From an uncultured Oscillospiraceae bacterium (GTDB lineage Bacteria > Bacillota > Clostridia > Oscillospirales > Oscillospiraceae), in NCBI GenBank assembly GCA_910578735.1, contig CAJTSQ010000008.1:1-64000 (forward strand): a stretch of DNA of 64,000 bases, given 5' to 3'. Made by a program: the position numbers and the translations under genes. The notes below the pieces were generated by a model. That model was not told the DNA's origin and ran no database searches. It saw nothing but the letters and a program-made list of their open reading frames with translations. Below, piece after piece: positions 44,574 through 53,659 of this stretch. How positions within the stretch are numbered: the first letter of the stretch is position 1; every line of letters starts with the position of its first letter.

Positions 44574-45638
44574 ATGGCCGGCGACTCCAAGACCGAAAAG
44601 GCGACACCAAAACGAAGGCGTGACGAACGTAAAAAGGGTAACGTGCTGATGAGCAAGGACGCCGTGGCGGTGTCCACCCTCATTGGAAGCCTTTTTATGG
44701 TCCAGATGATGGGCAGCGTCATGATAGATCAGATAAAGGGCGTCCTCAACCTCTGCTTCGCCTATATCGCCGAAGGCACGGTGGGCATGATGCCAAGTGT
44801 GCTGAACGAGCTGTTTAAAATTGTGGTCCTGGCCTTTGTTACTGTAGCCGGCCCCTTTCTGGCCGTGACGGCCCTGCTGGCCATCGGTGTGACCTTCTTC
44901 CAGACTAAAATGCTGGTGGCGGGAGAGTCCATCAAGCCAAAGTTCAACCGGATCAGCCCCCTCCAGGGCTTTAAGCGGTTGTTTTCCCTGCGCAGTATTA
45001 TCGAGGCCCTGAAGGGTATCCTGAAGATCACCATTCTGCTGGTCCTCATTTTCAACTACTTCCGCAGCGTGATTTTAAGCTTTGCCCGGTTTCTGGATAT
45101 GGAGCTGTGGCAGTCCTGCGGCGTCCTGTTCCAGGATATCATTACGCTGGTGATGCAGATTGCGGTGGCCTTTACGGCATTGGCCTTTCTGGATTACCTG
45201 TACCAGTGGTGGGACTACGAGCGTCAGCTGAAGATGTCCAAACAGGAGATCAAAGAGGAGTACAAACAGACCGAGGGTGACCCCCAGGTCAAGGGCAAGA
45301 TCAAGCAGATTCAGCGCCAGCGGGCCCAGCAGCGCATGATGCAGCAGGTGCCCGGCGCCGACGTGGTCATCCGTAACCCCACCCACTTTGCCGTGGCCCT
45401 GCGCTACAAGCCGGAGCAGGATAACGCCCCGGTGGTGCTGGCCAAGGGTATGGATGAGCTGGCCCTGCGCATTGTCAAGGTGGCGGAGGAGAACGGTGTG
45501 GCCACCGTGGAAAACGTGCCCCTGGCCCACGCCCTCTATGACAGCACCCAGATCGACCGAGAAATTCCTCCGGAGCTCTACGGCCCTGTGGCCGAAGTGC
45601 TGGTATACGTCCTGAAGCTGGACCGGGAGGTCACATAA
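44574..45638 (+). CDS. flhB: flagellar export switch protein FlhB
   Basis: A 354-aa protein with a basic N-terminus 'KTEKATPKRRRDERKKGNV', four membrane helices and a cytoplasmic domain carrying the self-cleavage site N-P-T-H near residue 268. Cleavage switches export from rod/hook to filament proteins. Confidence 0.97.
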   Translation: MAGDSKTEKATPKRRRDERKKGNVLMSKDAVAVSTLIGSLFMVQMMGSVMIDQIKGVLNLCFAYIAEGTVGMMPSVLNELFKIVVLAFVTVAGPFLAVTALLAIGVTFFQTKMLVAGESIKPKFNRISPLQGFKRLFSLRSIIEALKGILKITILLVLIFNYFRSVILSFARFLDMELWQSCGVLFQDIITLVMQIAVAFTALAFLDYLYQWWDYERQLKMSKQEIKEEYKQTEGDPQVKGKIKQIQRQRAQQRMMQQVPGADVVIRNPTHFAVALRYKPEQDNAPVVLAKGMDELALRIVKVAEENGVATVENVPLAHALYDSTQIDREIPPELYGPVAEVLVYVLKLDREVT

Positions 45639-45692
45639 CATTGAGAATGATTCCGCAAAAACGGATTTCGATACACAGGAAAGGATGACACC

Positions 45693-47807
45693 ATGCGGCG
45701 TATTTTTCAAAACAGCATAGCGCTTATGGTAGTGGTCATCGTCATGTTCCTGATTATTCCCCTGCATGAGAGCTTGCTTGATATCCTGATTATTACGAAT
45801 ATCGCGCTGTCAGTGGTGATTCTCATGGTCACCATGACCATCTCTGAGGCGCTGGAGTTTTCCATTTTCCCCTCCCTGCTGCTGATTACCACCCTGTTCC
45901 GGCTGGGCCTGAACGTATCCACCACCCGGTCTATCCTGAGCTACGACGGCACCGGCGAGGTGGGCACGGCGGTCATCCGAACCTTCGGCAACCTGATTAC
46001 CCAGGGGAACATCGTGCTGGGCATCATCATCTTCTTTATCATCGTGCTGGTGCAGTTCATCGTCATCACCAAGGGTGCCGAGCGCGTGGCCGAGGTGGCT
46101 GCCCGCTTCACCCTGGACGCCATGCCCGGCAAGCAGATGGCCATCGACGCCGACCTCAGCTCCGGCCTGATCAACGAACAGCAGGCCCGGGAGCGCCGGG
46201 GCAAGATTCAGCGGGAGGCCGACTTCTACGGCGCTATGGACGGCGCCACCAAGATCGTCAAGGGCGACGCCACCATGTCCCTGATTATCACCGCCATCAA
46301 TCTCATCGGCGGCATCATCATCGGCTCTATGAACGGTGTGGGCGACTTGGGTACTGTGGCCCAGACCTACTCCATCGCCACCATCGGCGACGGCCTGGTG
46401 TCGCAGCTCCCCGCTTTGATGATTTCCACCGCCACCGGCATGATTGTCACCCGGTCGGTGTCTGAGGGCAGCCTGAACTCCGACGTGATCCAGCAATTTG
46501 CCAGCCAGCCCCGGGCCATCCTCACCGCCGGCGCGGTACTCATCATCCTGGGCATCATCCCCGGCACGCCCACCGTCCCCCTGCTGGTAGTGGGCGTGGG
46601 CCTGGCCGTGTTCGGCTACATCATGAGCGGCCGGCTGGACCGGCAGGAGGCTGCGGCCATCGCCCAGCCCGAGGAGCCGGTGGAGGCCGACATGACGGCG
46701 GTGCCCAGCGAGACCGACTATTACAAGGATATCAATAATGTGTACGGGCTGCTTACGGTGGACCCCATTGAGATGGAGTTTGGTTACAGCCTGATTCCCC
46801 TGGTGGATGAGAGCAGCGGCGGCAAGCTGATCAGCCGTATTGTGATTTTCCGCCGCCAGTATGCCCAGGATATGGGGTTTGTCATCCCCTCCATCCGCCT
46901 CCACGACTCCTCCGCCCTGGGTACCAACCAGTATGTGGTGAAGATCAAGGGGGAGGAGGTGGCCCGGGGCGAGATTCTGGTGGACTACTACCTGGCCCTG
47001 GAGCCCGTCAACCCCGCCGGCGAGATCGACGGCATCGAGACCATCGAGCCCGCCTACGGCATCCCCTCACGGTGGATTCTGCCGGAGAACAAGGAGATGG
47101 CGGAGATTTACGGCTACACCGTCATCGACCCCCTGTCCGTGATGCAGACCCATATGAGCGAGGTGGTCCGCCGCCACGCCTACGAGCTGCTGGGCCGGGC
47201 CGAGGTTATGCAGCTGGTGGAGAATTTGAAGAAAAATGCCCCGGAACTGGTGGAGGAGGCCATTCCCAATGTCCTGTCCTACGCCAACCTGGAGCGTATC
47301 CTGCGCAACCTCCTGCGGGAGGGGGTACCCATCCGGGACCTGGGCACCATCCTGGAGACTGCAGTGGACGCCATGATGACCACCAAGGATCTGGATATGG
47401 TCACAGAAAATATCCGCGTGGCCCTGAGCCGCACCATCACCCGCCGCTTCTGCGAGCATGGCCAGCTCCGGGTGGTTACCCTGGACGCCGAGGTGGAAAA
47501 GCGGGTCATCAGTTCCCTGAGCAAGAACGAGCAGGGCATCTACCTGGCCATGGGCCCGGACCTGATGCAGACCATCGTCAATCAGCTGGCCGAGTACCTG
47601 AAAAAGTTCAACGACCTGTCCCAGACGCCCATTGTACTCACCAGCCAGGTGATCCGGGTCTACCTCAGCCGGATGCTCTCCCAATTTTATCCCGGCGTCT
47701 ATGTGCTCTCCTTCAATGAGATCACCAACGACGTGCAGATTCAGTCCCTGGGCAACATCACCCTGGCCCGAGATGGGGCCCGGGATCGAAAGGCGGCTGC
47801 GGTATGA
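45693..47807 (+). CDS. flhA: flagellar export protein FlhA
   Basis: A 704-aa export-gate protein with eight N-terminal membrane helices, the FHIPEP-type loop ('KQMAIDADLSSGLINEQQARERRGKIQREADFYGAMDGATK' region) and a large cytoplasmic docking domain. fliA overlaps its stop by 4 bp; flhF and flhG, which usually follow flhA in Firmicutes, are missing. Confidence 0.97.
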   Translation: MRRIFQNSIALMVVVIVMFLIIPLHESLLDILIITNIALSVVILMVTMTISEALEFSIFPSLLLITTLFRLGLNVSTTRSILSYDGTGEVGTAVIRTFGNLITQGNIVLGIIIFFIIVLVQFIVITKGAERVAEVAARFTLDAMPGKQMAIDADLSSGLINEQQARERRGKIQREADFYGAMDGATKIVKGDATMSLIITAINLIGGIIIGSMNGVGDLGTVAQTYSIATIGDGLVSQLPALMISTATGMIVTRSVSEGSLNSDVIQQFASQPRAILTAGAVLIILGIIPGTPTVPLLVVGVGLAVFGYIMSGRLDRQEAAAIAQPEEPVEADMTAVPSETDYYKDINNVYGLLTVDPIEMEFGYSLIPLVDESSGGKLISRIVIFRRQYAQDMGFVIPSIRLHDSSALGTNQYVVKIKGEEVARGEILVDYYLALEPVNPAGEIDGIETIEPAYGIPSRWILPENKEMAEIYGYTVIDPLSVMQTHMSEVVRRHAYELLGRAEVMQLVENLKKNAPELVEEAIPNVLSYANLERILRNLLREGVPIRDLGTILETAVDAMMTTKDLDMVTENIRVALSRTITRRFCEHGQLRVVTLDAEVEKRVISSLSKNEQGIYLAMGPDLMQTIVNQLAEYLKKFNDLSQTPIVLTSQVIRVYLSRMLSQFYPGVYVLSFNEITNDVQIQSLGNITLARDGARDRKAAAV

Positions 47808-48625
47808 CCGGGCTGGCGCTCTCTCCCGGCGGGGAGAAGGAACACTGGACACAGTCAGAACTGGACGAGGTGCCTACCGCAGAGCTGTTCCAGCTCTATA
47901 AGCAGACCGGAGACCAGAACCTGAAGTGGCCGCTGGTGATGCGGTATATGGGACTGGTAAAGAGCATTGCCCTTCAGGTGCGGGGCGTGTACAGCAGCTT
48001 CGCCCAAGTGGACGACATTGTCAACGAGGGACTGCTCACCTTGGCGGTGGCGGTGGATAAGTTTGACCCGGACAAGGGGATCAAATTTGAGACCTATGTC
48101 TCCAAGCGCATCCGGGGGGCGGTGATCGACCTGGCCCGGCGACAGGACTGGGTGCCCCGCAGTGTGCGCCGCAAGGCCCGGGATATCGACCAGGCCAGCA
48201 GCGAGCTCTTCTCCGAGCTGGGCCGCTACCCCACCGACCAGGAAATGGCCAGCCGCCTGGGCGTGACCCAGGGCCAGTATCAGGAGGACCTGGCCAACTC
48301 CTCCATGTGCAATGTACTCTCCCTGGACGCCCTGTTTGAGGACCGGGAGCAGACCGGCCGTTCCGAGCTGCCCGACGACACGGCGGACAGCCGCCCGGAG
48401 GACTCCATGCTCCGCCAGGAGCTGCTGGAGACCCTGACAAAGGCCATCGAATCGCTGCGGGAGAATGAGCAGACCGTGATCTCTCTCTACTACCAGAAAA
48501 ACCTGAGCATGAAGGAGATTGCCCAGGTGATGGAGGTCAGCGAACCCCGCATCTCCCAGCTGCACTCCAGGGCGATTCAAAAATTGAAGCTGTTTATGAA
48601 CCAGTATATGACCGGCGGAAAATAA
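47804..48625 (+). CDS. fliA: flagellar sigma factor FliA (sigma-28, SigD)
   Basis: A 273-aa sigma-70-type factor lacking region 1, with region 2 'VDDIVNEGLLTLAVAVDKFDPDKGIKFETYVSKRIRGAVIDLAR', region 3, and region 4 ending 'MKEIAQVMEVSEPRISQLHSRAIQKLK'. It drives late flagellar genes and is held by FlgM. The ATG overlaps the flhA stop. Confidence 0.96.
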   Translation: MTGLALSPGGEKEHWTQSELDEVPTAELFQLYKQTGDQNLKWPLVMRYMGLVKSIALQVRGVYSSFAQVDDIVNEGLLTLAVAVDKFDPDKGIKFETYVSKRIRGAVIDLARRQDWVPRSVRRKARDIDQASSELFSELGRYPTDQEMASRLGVTQGQYQEDLANSSMCNVLSLDALFEDREQTGRSELPDDTADSRPEDSMLRQELLETLTKAIESLRENEQTVISLYYQKNLSMKEIAQVMEVSEPRISQLHSRAIQKLKLFMNQYMTGGK

Positions 48626-48652
48626 GCCGCCCGGGCGAGAGGAGTTTTCGCT

Positions 48653-49405
48653 ATGATAAAGGGATTTTACAATTTGACCTCCGGAATGCTGTCCCAGGGG
48701 CGGCGGCTGGATGTGGTGGCCAACAATATGACCAACATCTCAACCGCCGGCTACAAGGCCGAGCAGTACACCGACCGCACCTTTGACGAGGTGATGGTGA
48801 CCCGCATCGGCAATAAGATCAAGCGGCCCTCTCAGACTATGGAGACCTATCAGAGCCACATCCTGGCCCCCGACCACCTGTACACCGACTTCAGCCAGAG
48901 CTCTTTTGAGGAGACCACGCTTCCCCTGGATTTTGCCATTCAGGGAGAGGGATTTTTCGCCATCGACACCGGCGATGGGGTGGCCTACACCCGGGCGGGC
49001 AGCTTTACGCTGGATGAGGAGGGCTACCTCTGTCTGTCTGAGCTGGGCCGGGTGCTGGACCGGGAGGGCAACCCCATCCAGATGCCCACCGATAAGCTGG
49101 AGGTGGATAAGAAGGGCGCGCTCTACACCGAAAATGGGGACTACCTGGGCAACCTGGGCGTATATATGTTTGAAGACAACGGCGAGCTGGAGCGCACCCC
49201 CTATGGCCTCTTCCTGGGCGACGGGGCCCAGGTCAACGAGGATGCCCAGATTCTCCACAAATGGGTGGAGCGCTCCAATGTGAATATGGTCAAGGAGATG
49301 GTCAGTATGATGACCACCCAGCGGGCCCTCCAGAGCGCCGCTCAAATGAGCAAAATCTACGACCAGATTATCAACCGGGTGGTCAACGAGATTGGCCGTC
49401 TGTAA
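48653..49405 (+). CDS. flgF: flagellar distal rod protein (FlgF/FlhO type)
   Basis: A 250-aa rod protein with N-terminal 'SGMLSQGRRLDVVANNMTNISTAGYKA' and C-terminal 'SNVNMVKEMVSMMTTQRALQSAAQM'. In B. subtilis the pair flhO-flhP forms the distal rod; this gene and the next fit that. GAGAGGAG precedes the start. Confidence 0.9.
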   Translation: MIKGFYNLTSGMLSQGRRLDVVANNMTNISTAGYKAEQYTDRTFDEVMVTRIGNKIKRPSQTMETYQSHILAPDHLYTDFSQSSFEETTLPLDFAIQGEGFFAIDTGDGVAYTRAGSFTLDEEGYLCLSELGRVLDREGNPIQMPTDKLEVDKKGALYTENGDYLGNLGVYMFEDNGELERTPYGLFLGDGAQVNEDAQILHKWVERSNVNMVKEMVSMMTTQRALQSAAQMSKIYDQIINRVVNEIGRL

Positions 49406-49470
49406 TGGATAGCCTCCGCCCGGGAGGCGGACCAAGATAACCCTTGTGAAAGAAAGGCGGGAAAGCAGCA

Positions 49471-50253
49471 ATGAATATGTCCTTTTATTCCGGAGCTGTA
49501 GGCGCGAGCCAGCAGATGAAACGGATGAACATCCAGGCCAACAACATCTCCAACGTGAACAACACCGGCTTTAAGGCGGAGCGGGCCACGTTTCACCATC
49601 TGATGTACGGCAACCTGATGGGCATCAACCAGGAGAATCTGCCCAAGGGCTCCGGCACCAAGGTGGCGAAGGCCAGCGTGGATTTTTCCTGCAAGGGCTA
49701 CGCCGAGACCGGCCGCACGTTTGACTTCGCCATCGAGGGGGACGGCTTCTTTGCCCTGTACGACCCCATGGCGGATGGGGAGATATCCTTTACCCGGGAC
49801 GGCGCCTTTATGATGGCTCAGTTCCAGGTTCCTCCCCCGGAGGACGCGGAGCCGGAAATCGACCCCGTCACCGGCGAGGAGATCGAGCCCCAGCCCACCA
49901 TAGAGTGGCGCCTGTCAGACAACGAGGGCCGCTGTGTTCTGGACTCCATGGGCAATTTCATCGTCATCGACCCGGACGACCGGAAGGCTGAGCTGGATGT
50001 GGGCGTCTTTGATTATCAGGTGTACGACGGCATGCTCCATGCGGACGGCGAGCGGTTCCTGCCGATTGATAAAAACGGCGACCTCTACCTGGGCACCGGC
50101 GAGGTGATTCAAGGCTATCTGGAAATGTCCAACGTGGACCTGGCCGAGGAGTTTGTCAAGGTGATCGAGGCGCAGAGAGCTTACAGTTACGCGCTGCGGA
50201 TGGTGCAGACCTCTGACGAGATCGAGCAGACCATCAACGGGCTGCCTAACTGA
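49471..50253 (+). CDS. flgG: flagellar distal rod protein (FlgG/FlhP type)
   Basis: A 260-aa rod protein with N-terminal 'GASQQMKRMNIQANNISNVNNTGFKAER' and C-terminal 'SNVDLAEEFVKVIEAQRAYSYALRMVQTSDEIEQTINGL'. An acidic insert lies near residues 118-140. Partner of the preceding gene. Confidence 0.9.
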   Translation: MNMSFYSGAVGASQQMKRMNIQANNISNVNNTGFKAERATFHHLMYGNLMGINQENLPKGSGTKVAKASVDFSCKGYAETGRTFDFAIEGDGFFALYDPMADGEISFTRDGAFMMAQFQVPPPEDAEPEIDPVTGEEIEPQPTIEWRLSDNEGRCVLDSMGNFIVIDPDDRKAELDVGVFDYQVYDGMLHADGERFLPIDKNGDLYLGTGEVIQGYLEMSNVDLAEEFVKVIEAQRAYSYALRMVQTSDEIEQTINGLPN

Positions 50254-50268
50254 TCGGGGGGGTAGCGT

Positions 50269-50895
50269 ATGACAATCAAGAGTTATGAACAGATGAGTTC
50301 CCTGGAGATTGACACCCTCCGGGAGATCGGCAGCATTGGAACGGGCAACGCGGCGACGGCCCTGTCTCAGATGCTGGGCAAGGAAGTGCGTATCACGCTG
50401 CCAGAAGTGCGCATTATGGGCTATAATGAGGCCATCGAGTGGATGGGCGGCCCGGAGGCCGTAACCGCCGGAGTTCTGGTGAAGATGAGCGGCGACATGG
50501 GCGGCATCATGCTGTCGGTGCAGAAGCTGGAGCTGGTCAATATCATCCTGGAGGCCATGCTTGGCAAGGGGATCCAGTCCTATGAGGAGTTGGCCGAGCT
50601 GCAGCAATCCGCGCTGATCGAGATCGGGAATATTATGATCTCCGCCTTTGTCACAGCCCTGTCCGGCCTGGCCGGAATCAATGTCAACCTGACGGTGCCC
50701 GCCTTCACGGTGGACATGCAGGGTGCCATTCTGGCGGTGCCTATGGCCGAGTATGGAGGGATGTCTGACTATCTGATGACCATCGGCGGGAACTTTGTGT
50801 GCGATGGTAAGGAGGTGCCAAGCCACCTGCTGCTGTCGCCTGATCTGCGTTCTCTTAATTTCTTGTTAAGGAAGCTGGGCGTTAGCAATGAATGA
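50269..50895 (+). CDS. cheC: CheY-P phosphatase CheC
   Basis: A 208-aa CheC with two active-site helices, 'LREIGSIGTGNAATAL' and 'ALIEIGNIMISAFVTALS', each keeping the Glu...Asn pair. CheC dephosphorylates CheY-P and is stimulated by CheD. It overlaps cheD by 8 bp. Confidence 0.95.
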   Translation: MTIKSYEQMSSLEIDTLREIGSIGTGNAATALSQMLGKEVRITLPEVRIMGYNEAIEWMGGPEAVTAGVLVKMSGDMGGIMLSVQKLELVNIILEAMLGKGIQSYEELAELQQSALIEIGNIMISAFVTALSGLAGINVNLTVPAFTVDMQGAILAVPMAEYGGMSDYLMTIGGNFVCDGKEVPSHLLLSPDLRSLNFLLRKLGVSNE

Positions 50896-51373
50896 CCGTA
50901 GACTGACAGTGGGAATCGCCGACATGAAGATCGGCCAGGGAGAGTGCGAGCTGGTGACCTACGCACTGGGTTCCTGCATTGGCCTTTGCTTTCATGACCC
51001 GCGCATGAAGCTGGGAGCCCTGCTGCATATCATGTTGCCCATCAACATGGAGACGGGCCGGGCCCATCCGCTGAAATACGCAGATACCGGGATTAAGGAG
51101 ACCCTAAAGCAGCTGGAGGCCAGGGGAGCATCCAAGAGCCGGCTGACGGTGAAGATCGCCGGCGGCGCAAAAATGTTTGAGGTCAGCGGCGGCAGCGGCC
51201 TGGGGAATATCGGGCAGCGGAATATTGAAAGCGTCCACACCATCCTGAAGCGGGAGAATATCCGGCTCCTGGGGGAGGAGGTAGGCGGCCGGGTGGCCCG
51301 GACCCTGTTCTTCGATGTGGGCAGTGGCCAGGGCTGTATCCGGTCCTATGGTCAGAAGGATATCTATTTCTAA
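50888..51373 (+). CDS. cheD: chemoreceptor glutamine deamidase CheD
   Basis: A 161-aa enzyme with the catalytic triad Thr24, Cys30 and His47 in 'TYALGSCIGLCFHD...LLHIMLP', which match Thermotoga CheD positions with a constant offset of three. It deamidates receptor Gln residues and binds CheC. It is coupled to cheC by overlap. Confidence 0.96.
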   Translation: MNDRRLTVGIADMKIGQGECELVTYALGSCIGLCFHDPRMKLGALLHIMLPINMETGRAHPLKYADTGIKETLKQLEARGASKSRLTVKIAGGAKMFEVSGGSGLGNIGQRNIESVHTILKRENIRLLGEEVGGRVARTLFFDVGSGQGCIRSYGQKDIYF

Positions 51374-51413
51374 AGAAAGTTTGAGAATTAGAATGAAGTA
51401 AGGAGTGTTAGAA

Positions 51414-52340
51414 ATGGCTGAGGTTCACGGCAGCGGGATCCTTCTGGAGTCCGGCACCAACGAGATCGAAATCATGGAGTTTACCATTGAGGGGAATCTG
51501 TACGGCATTAATGTGGCCAAGGTGCGGGAGATCATGATGGCGGCCCCGGTCAAGTCCATGCCCCACGCCCACCCCGCCGTGGAGGGGATTTTTAAACCCC
51601 GGGATGTTGTCATCACTGTGGTGGACCTGCCCAAGTACTTGGGGGTAGAGCAGGAGAAGACACCCAAGGACCTGTTCATTATTACGAATTTTAACAAGAT
51701 GTATATCGCCTTCCGGGTGCACACCGTGGTGGGGATCAACCGGATTTCCTGGACAGACATCCACAAACCGGATAAGACGGTGTCCGGCGGCTCTGAAGGG
51801 GTGGCAACGGGCATTGCCCAGTGCGGCACGGACTTGGTCACGATTTTGGATTTCGAGCGCATTGTGGCCGAGATTGCCCCGGAGACCACCATCCAGATGG
51901 ATGAGATCGACCAGATGGGCCCGCGGACCCGCAGCGACGAGCCTATCTGGATTGCGGAGGACTCCATCCTGCTGTCCAAGATGATTGAGGACTGCCTGCA
52001 CAAGGCGGGCTATGCCAATCTGCACATGTTCCCCAATGGACAGGAACTCTGGGACGCCCTGAACGCCCTGCCCAAGGAGCGAAGCATTGACAAAGAAGTG
52101 GCGCTGGTCATCACGGACATTGAGATGCCTCAGATGGACGGACACAGGCTGACCAAGCTGATTAAAGACAACGCCCGCTTTAAGGAGGTCCCCCTGATTA
52201 TTTTCTCCTCCTTGATCAGCGAGGAGATGCGAATTAAGGGGCGCCAGCTGGGGGCCGATGAACAAATGAGCAAACCGGAGATCGGACATCTTGTGGATGT
52301 GATGGACCACCTGCTGGTTGCGAAACAAGGCAGGGGTTGA
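51414..52340 (+). CDS. cheV: chemotaxis coupling protein CheV
   Basis: A 308-aa protein with an N-terminal CheW domain (about residues 15-160) and a C-terminal receiver domain whose phosphoacceptor Asp is in ALVITDIEMPQMDG. It couples receptors to CheA and adapts through phosphorylation. ATG 51414 was chosen over an in-frame GTG at 51405 because AAGGAG is correctly spaced. Confidence 0.95.
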   Translation: MAEVHGSGILLESGTNEIEIMEFTIEGNLYGINVAKVREIMMAAPVKSMPHAHPAVEGIFKPRDVVITVVDLPKYLGVEQEKTPKDLFIITNFNKMYIAFRVHTVVGINRISWTDIHKPDKTVSGGSEGVATGIAQCGTDLVTILDFERIVAEIAPETTIQMDEIDQMGPRTRSDEPIWIAEDSILLSKMIEDCLHKAGYANLHMFPNGQELWDALNALPKERSIDKEVALVITDIEMPQMDGHRLTKLIKDNARFKEVPLIIFSSLISEEMRIKGRQLGADEQMSKPEIGHLVDVMDHLLVAKQGRG

Positions 52341-52345
52341 GTGCA

Positions 52346-53626
52346 ATGACAGGAAGTAAATATATCGTCCGCCAGCCGGTGAAAAACCTGAAGGGCGGAA
52401 TTATTGGCTATGAGATTCAGTATCACGGCGAAAACCAGGCCTACAATACGGACGAGAGCAGCAGCAACGAGTTTGCCGCCGCAGATACCATCTACAGTTT
52501 TTTGACGCAGAATACCGGCAAGGTGCTGAAGGGCTCATTAAACTTTATGACCTTTACCACCACCCTGCTGATGAAGCAGACCCCCAAGCTGTTCGACACC
52601 AACGACCTGGTCATCCAGGTGGGGGAAGACGTCATCATCCACCCCCTGGCCATGCGGTTTTTGGAGCGGTACCACAAAGAGGGGTACAAGCTGGCGGTAA
52701 ACGATTTTCAGTTTTCGCCCCGGTACTTTTCCATCATCGACAAGTTTGACTATATCAAGATCAATTTCCAGACAGCGGCCGATGTGAGCATCCGCAATAT
52801 TGTGGAGCTGGCCCACAGCATGGGGAAAAAGTGTGTAGCCATCGGCGTGGACACCCAGGAGCTCTACCAAAAGGCGTTCATCATGGAGGTGGATGCAATG
52901 GAGGGGCAGTGGGTGGCGGAAAAGCTGTTCACGGCGGTGCACTCCAGCAGCTTCCTGCAGAGCAGCTTTTTCCGGCTGCTGGTGGCCATCAACCGGGATG
53001 ACCCCAATGTGGACGAGATCGAGCAGATTATCGGCATGGATGCGATGCTCACCTACAGCCTGCTGAAGATCGTCAACTCCAGCTACTTTGCCCTGCGCAA
53101 CCGGGCCACTGATGTCCACCAGGCGATTGTGGTTCTGGGATTGGGACAGCTGCGCCAGTGGATTTATCTGCTGGGCACCGGAAACGGGGAGGAGGGGCCG
53201 GACGATAACCAGGAGGAGTTTTTGAAGTTGTCCTTTATGCGGGCCAGCTTCTGCAACGCGCTGGTGAAGCAGGCCAAAGGGATGCCGATCTCCCCCAATG
53301 ATGCCTATCTTTTGGGGATGTTCTCCACGCTGAATTACCTCATTGACGCCCCTATGGAGGAAATTCTGGCCGATTTGCCCATCACCCAAGAGGTGAAGGA
53401 TGCCCTGCTGTATCGCTCCGGCCAGTGCGGAGACCTGTATGATCTGGTGCTGGCCTATGAGCGGGCGGACTGGAAGGTGATCGGTGATCTGGCCGACTCA
53501 CTGGGAATCCCGGTCAATCTGCTGACCAACATCTATTTCCAATGCCTGAGCGATGTGGACAACATCTGGCGCTCCATTATGGAGACCAGCGAAGGTGTCG
53601 CCGCGGCGCAAGAAGTGAAAGAATAG
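52346..53626 (+). CDS. EAL-HDOD protein with degenerate EAL domain
   Basis: A 426-aa YuxH-type protein. N-terminal EAL-like domain (about 1-195): the EAL signature reads E-I-Q, the DDFG motif reads N-D-F-Q and the K-I-D motif reads K-I-N, so c-di-GMP hydrolysis is unlikely. C-terminal HDOD domain (about 200-400, 'DAMLTYSLLKIVNSSYFALRN....QAIVVLGLGQLRQW'). It begins right after cheV, suggesting a chemotaxis or c-di-GMP signalling scaffold. Confidence 0.88.
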   Translation: MTGSKYIVRQPVKNLKGGIIGYEIQYHGENQAYNTDESSSNEFAAADTIYSFLTQNTGKVLKGSLNFMTFTTTLLMKQTPKLFDTNDLVIQVGEDVIIHPLAMRFLERYHKEGYKLAVNDFQFSPRYFSIIDKFDYIKINFQTAADVSIRNIVELAHSMGKKCVAIGVDTQELYQKAFIMEVDAMEGQWVAEKLFTAVHSSSFLQSSFFRLLVAINRDDPNVDEIEQIIGMDAMLTYSLLKIVNSSYFALRNRATDVHQAIVVLGLGQLRQWIYLLGTGNGEEGPDDNQEEFLKLSFMRASFCNALVKQAKGMPISPNDAYLLGMFSTLNYLIDAPMEEILADLPITQEVKDALLYRSGQCGDLYDLVLAYERADWKVIGDLADSLGIPVNLLTNIYFQCLSDVDNIWRSIMETSEGVAAAQEVKE

Positions 53627-53627
53627 G

Positions 53628-53654
53628 AAAAGCCCGGCCGACAGGCCGGGTTTT
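53628..53654. terminator. terminator at the end of the fla/che operon
   Basis: AAAAGCCCGGCC-GACA-GGCCGGGTTTTC, with T-runs on both strands. It would serve the plus-strand operon and the minus-strand ComFB gene. Confidence 0.8.
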
Positions 53655-53659
53655 CTCAT

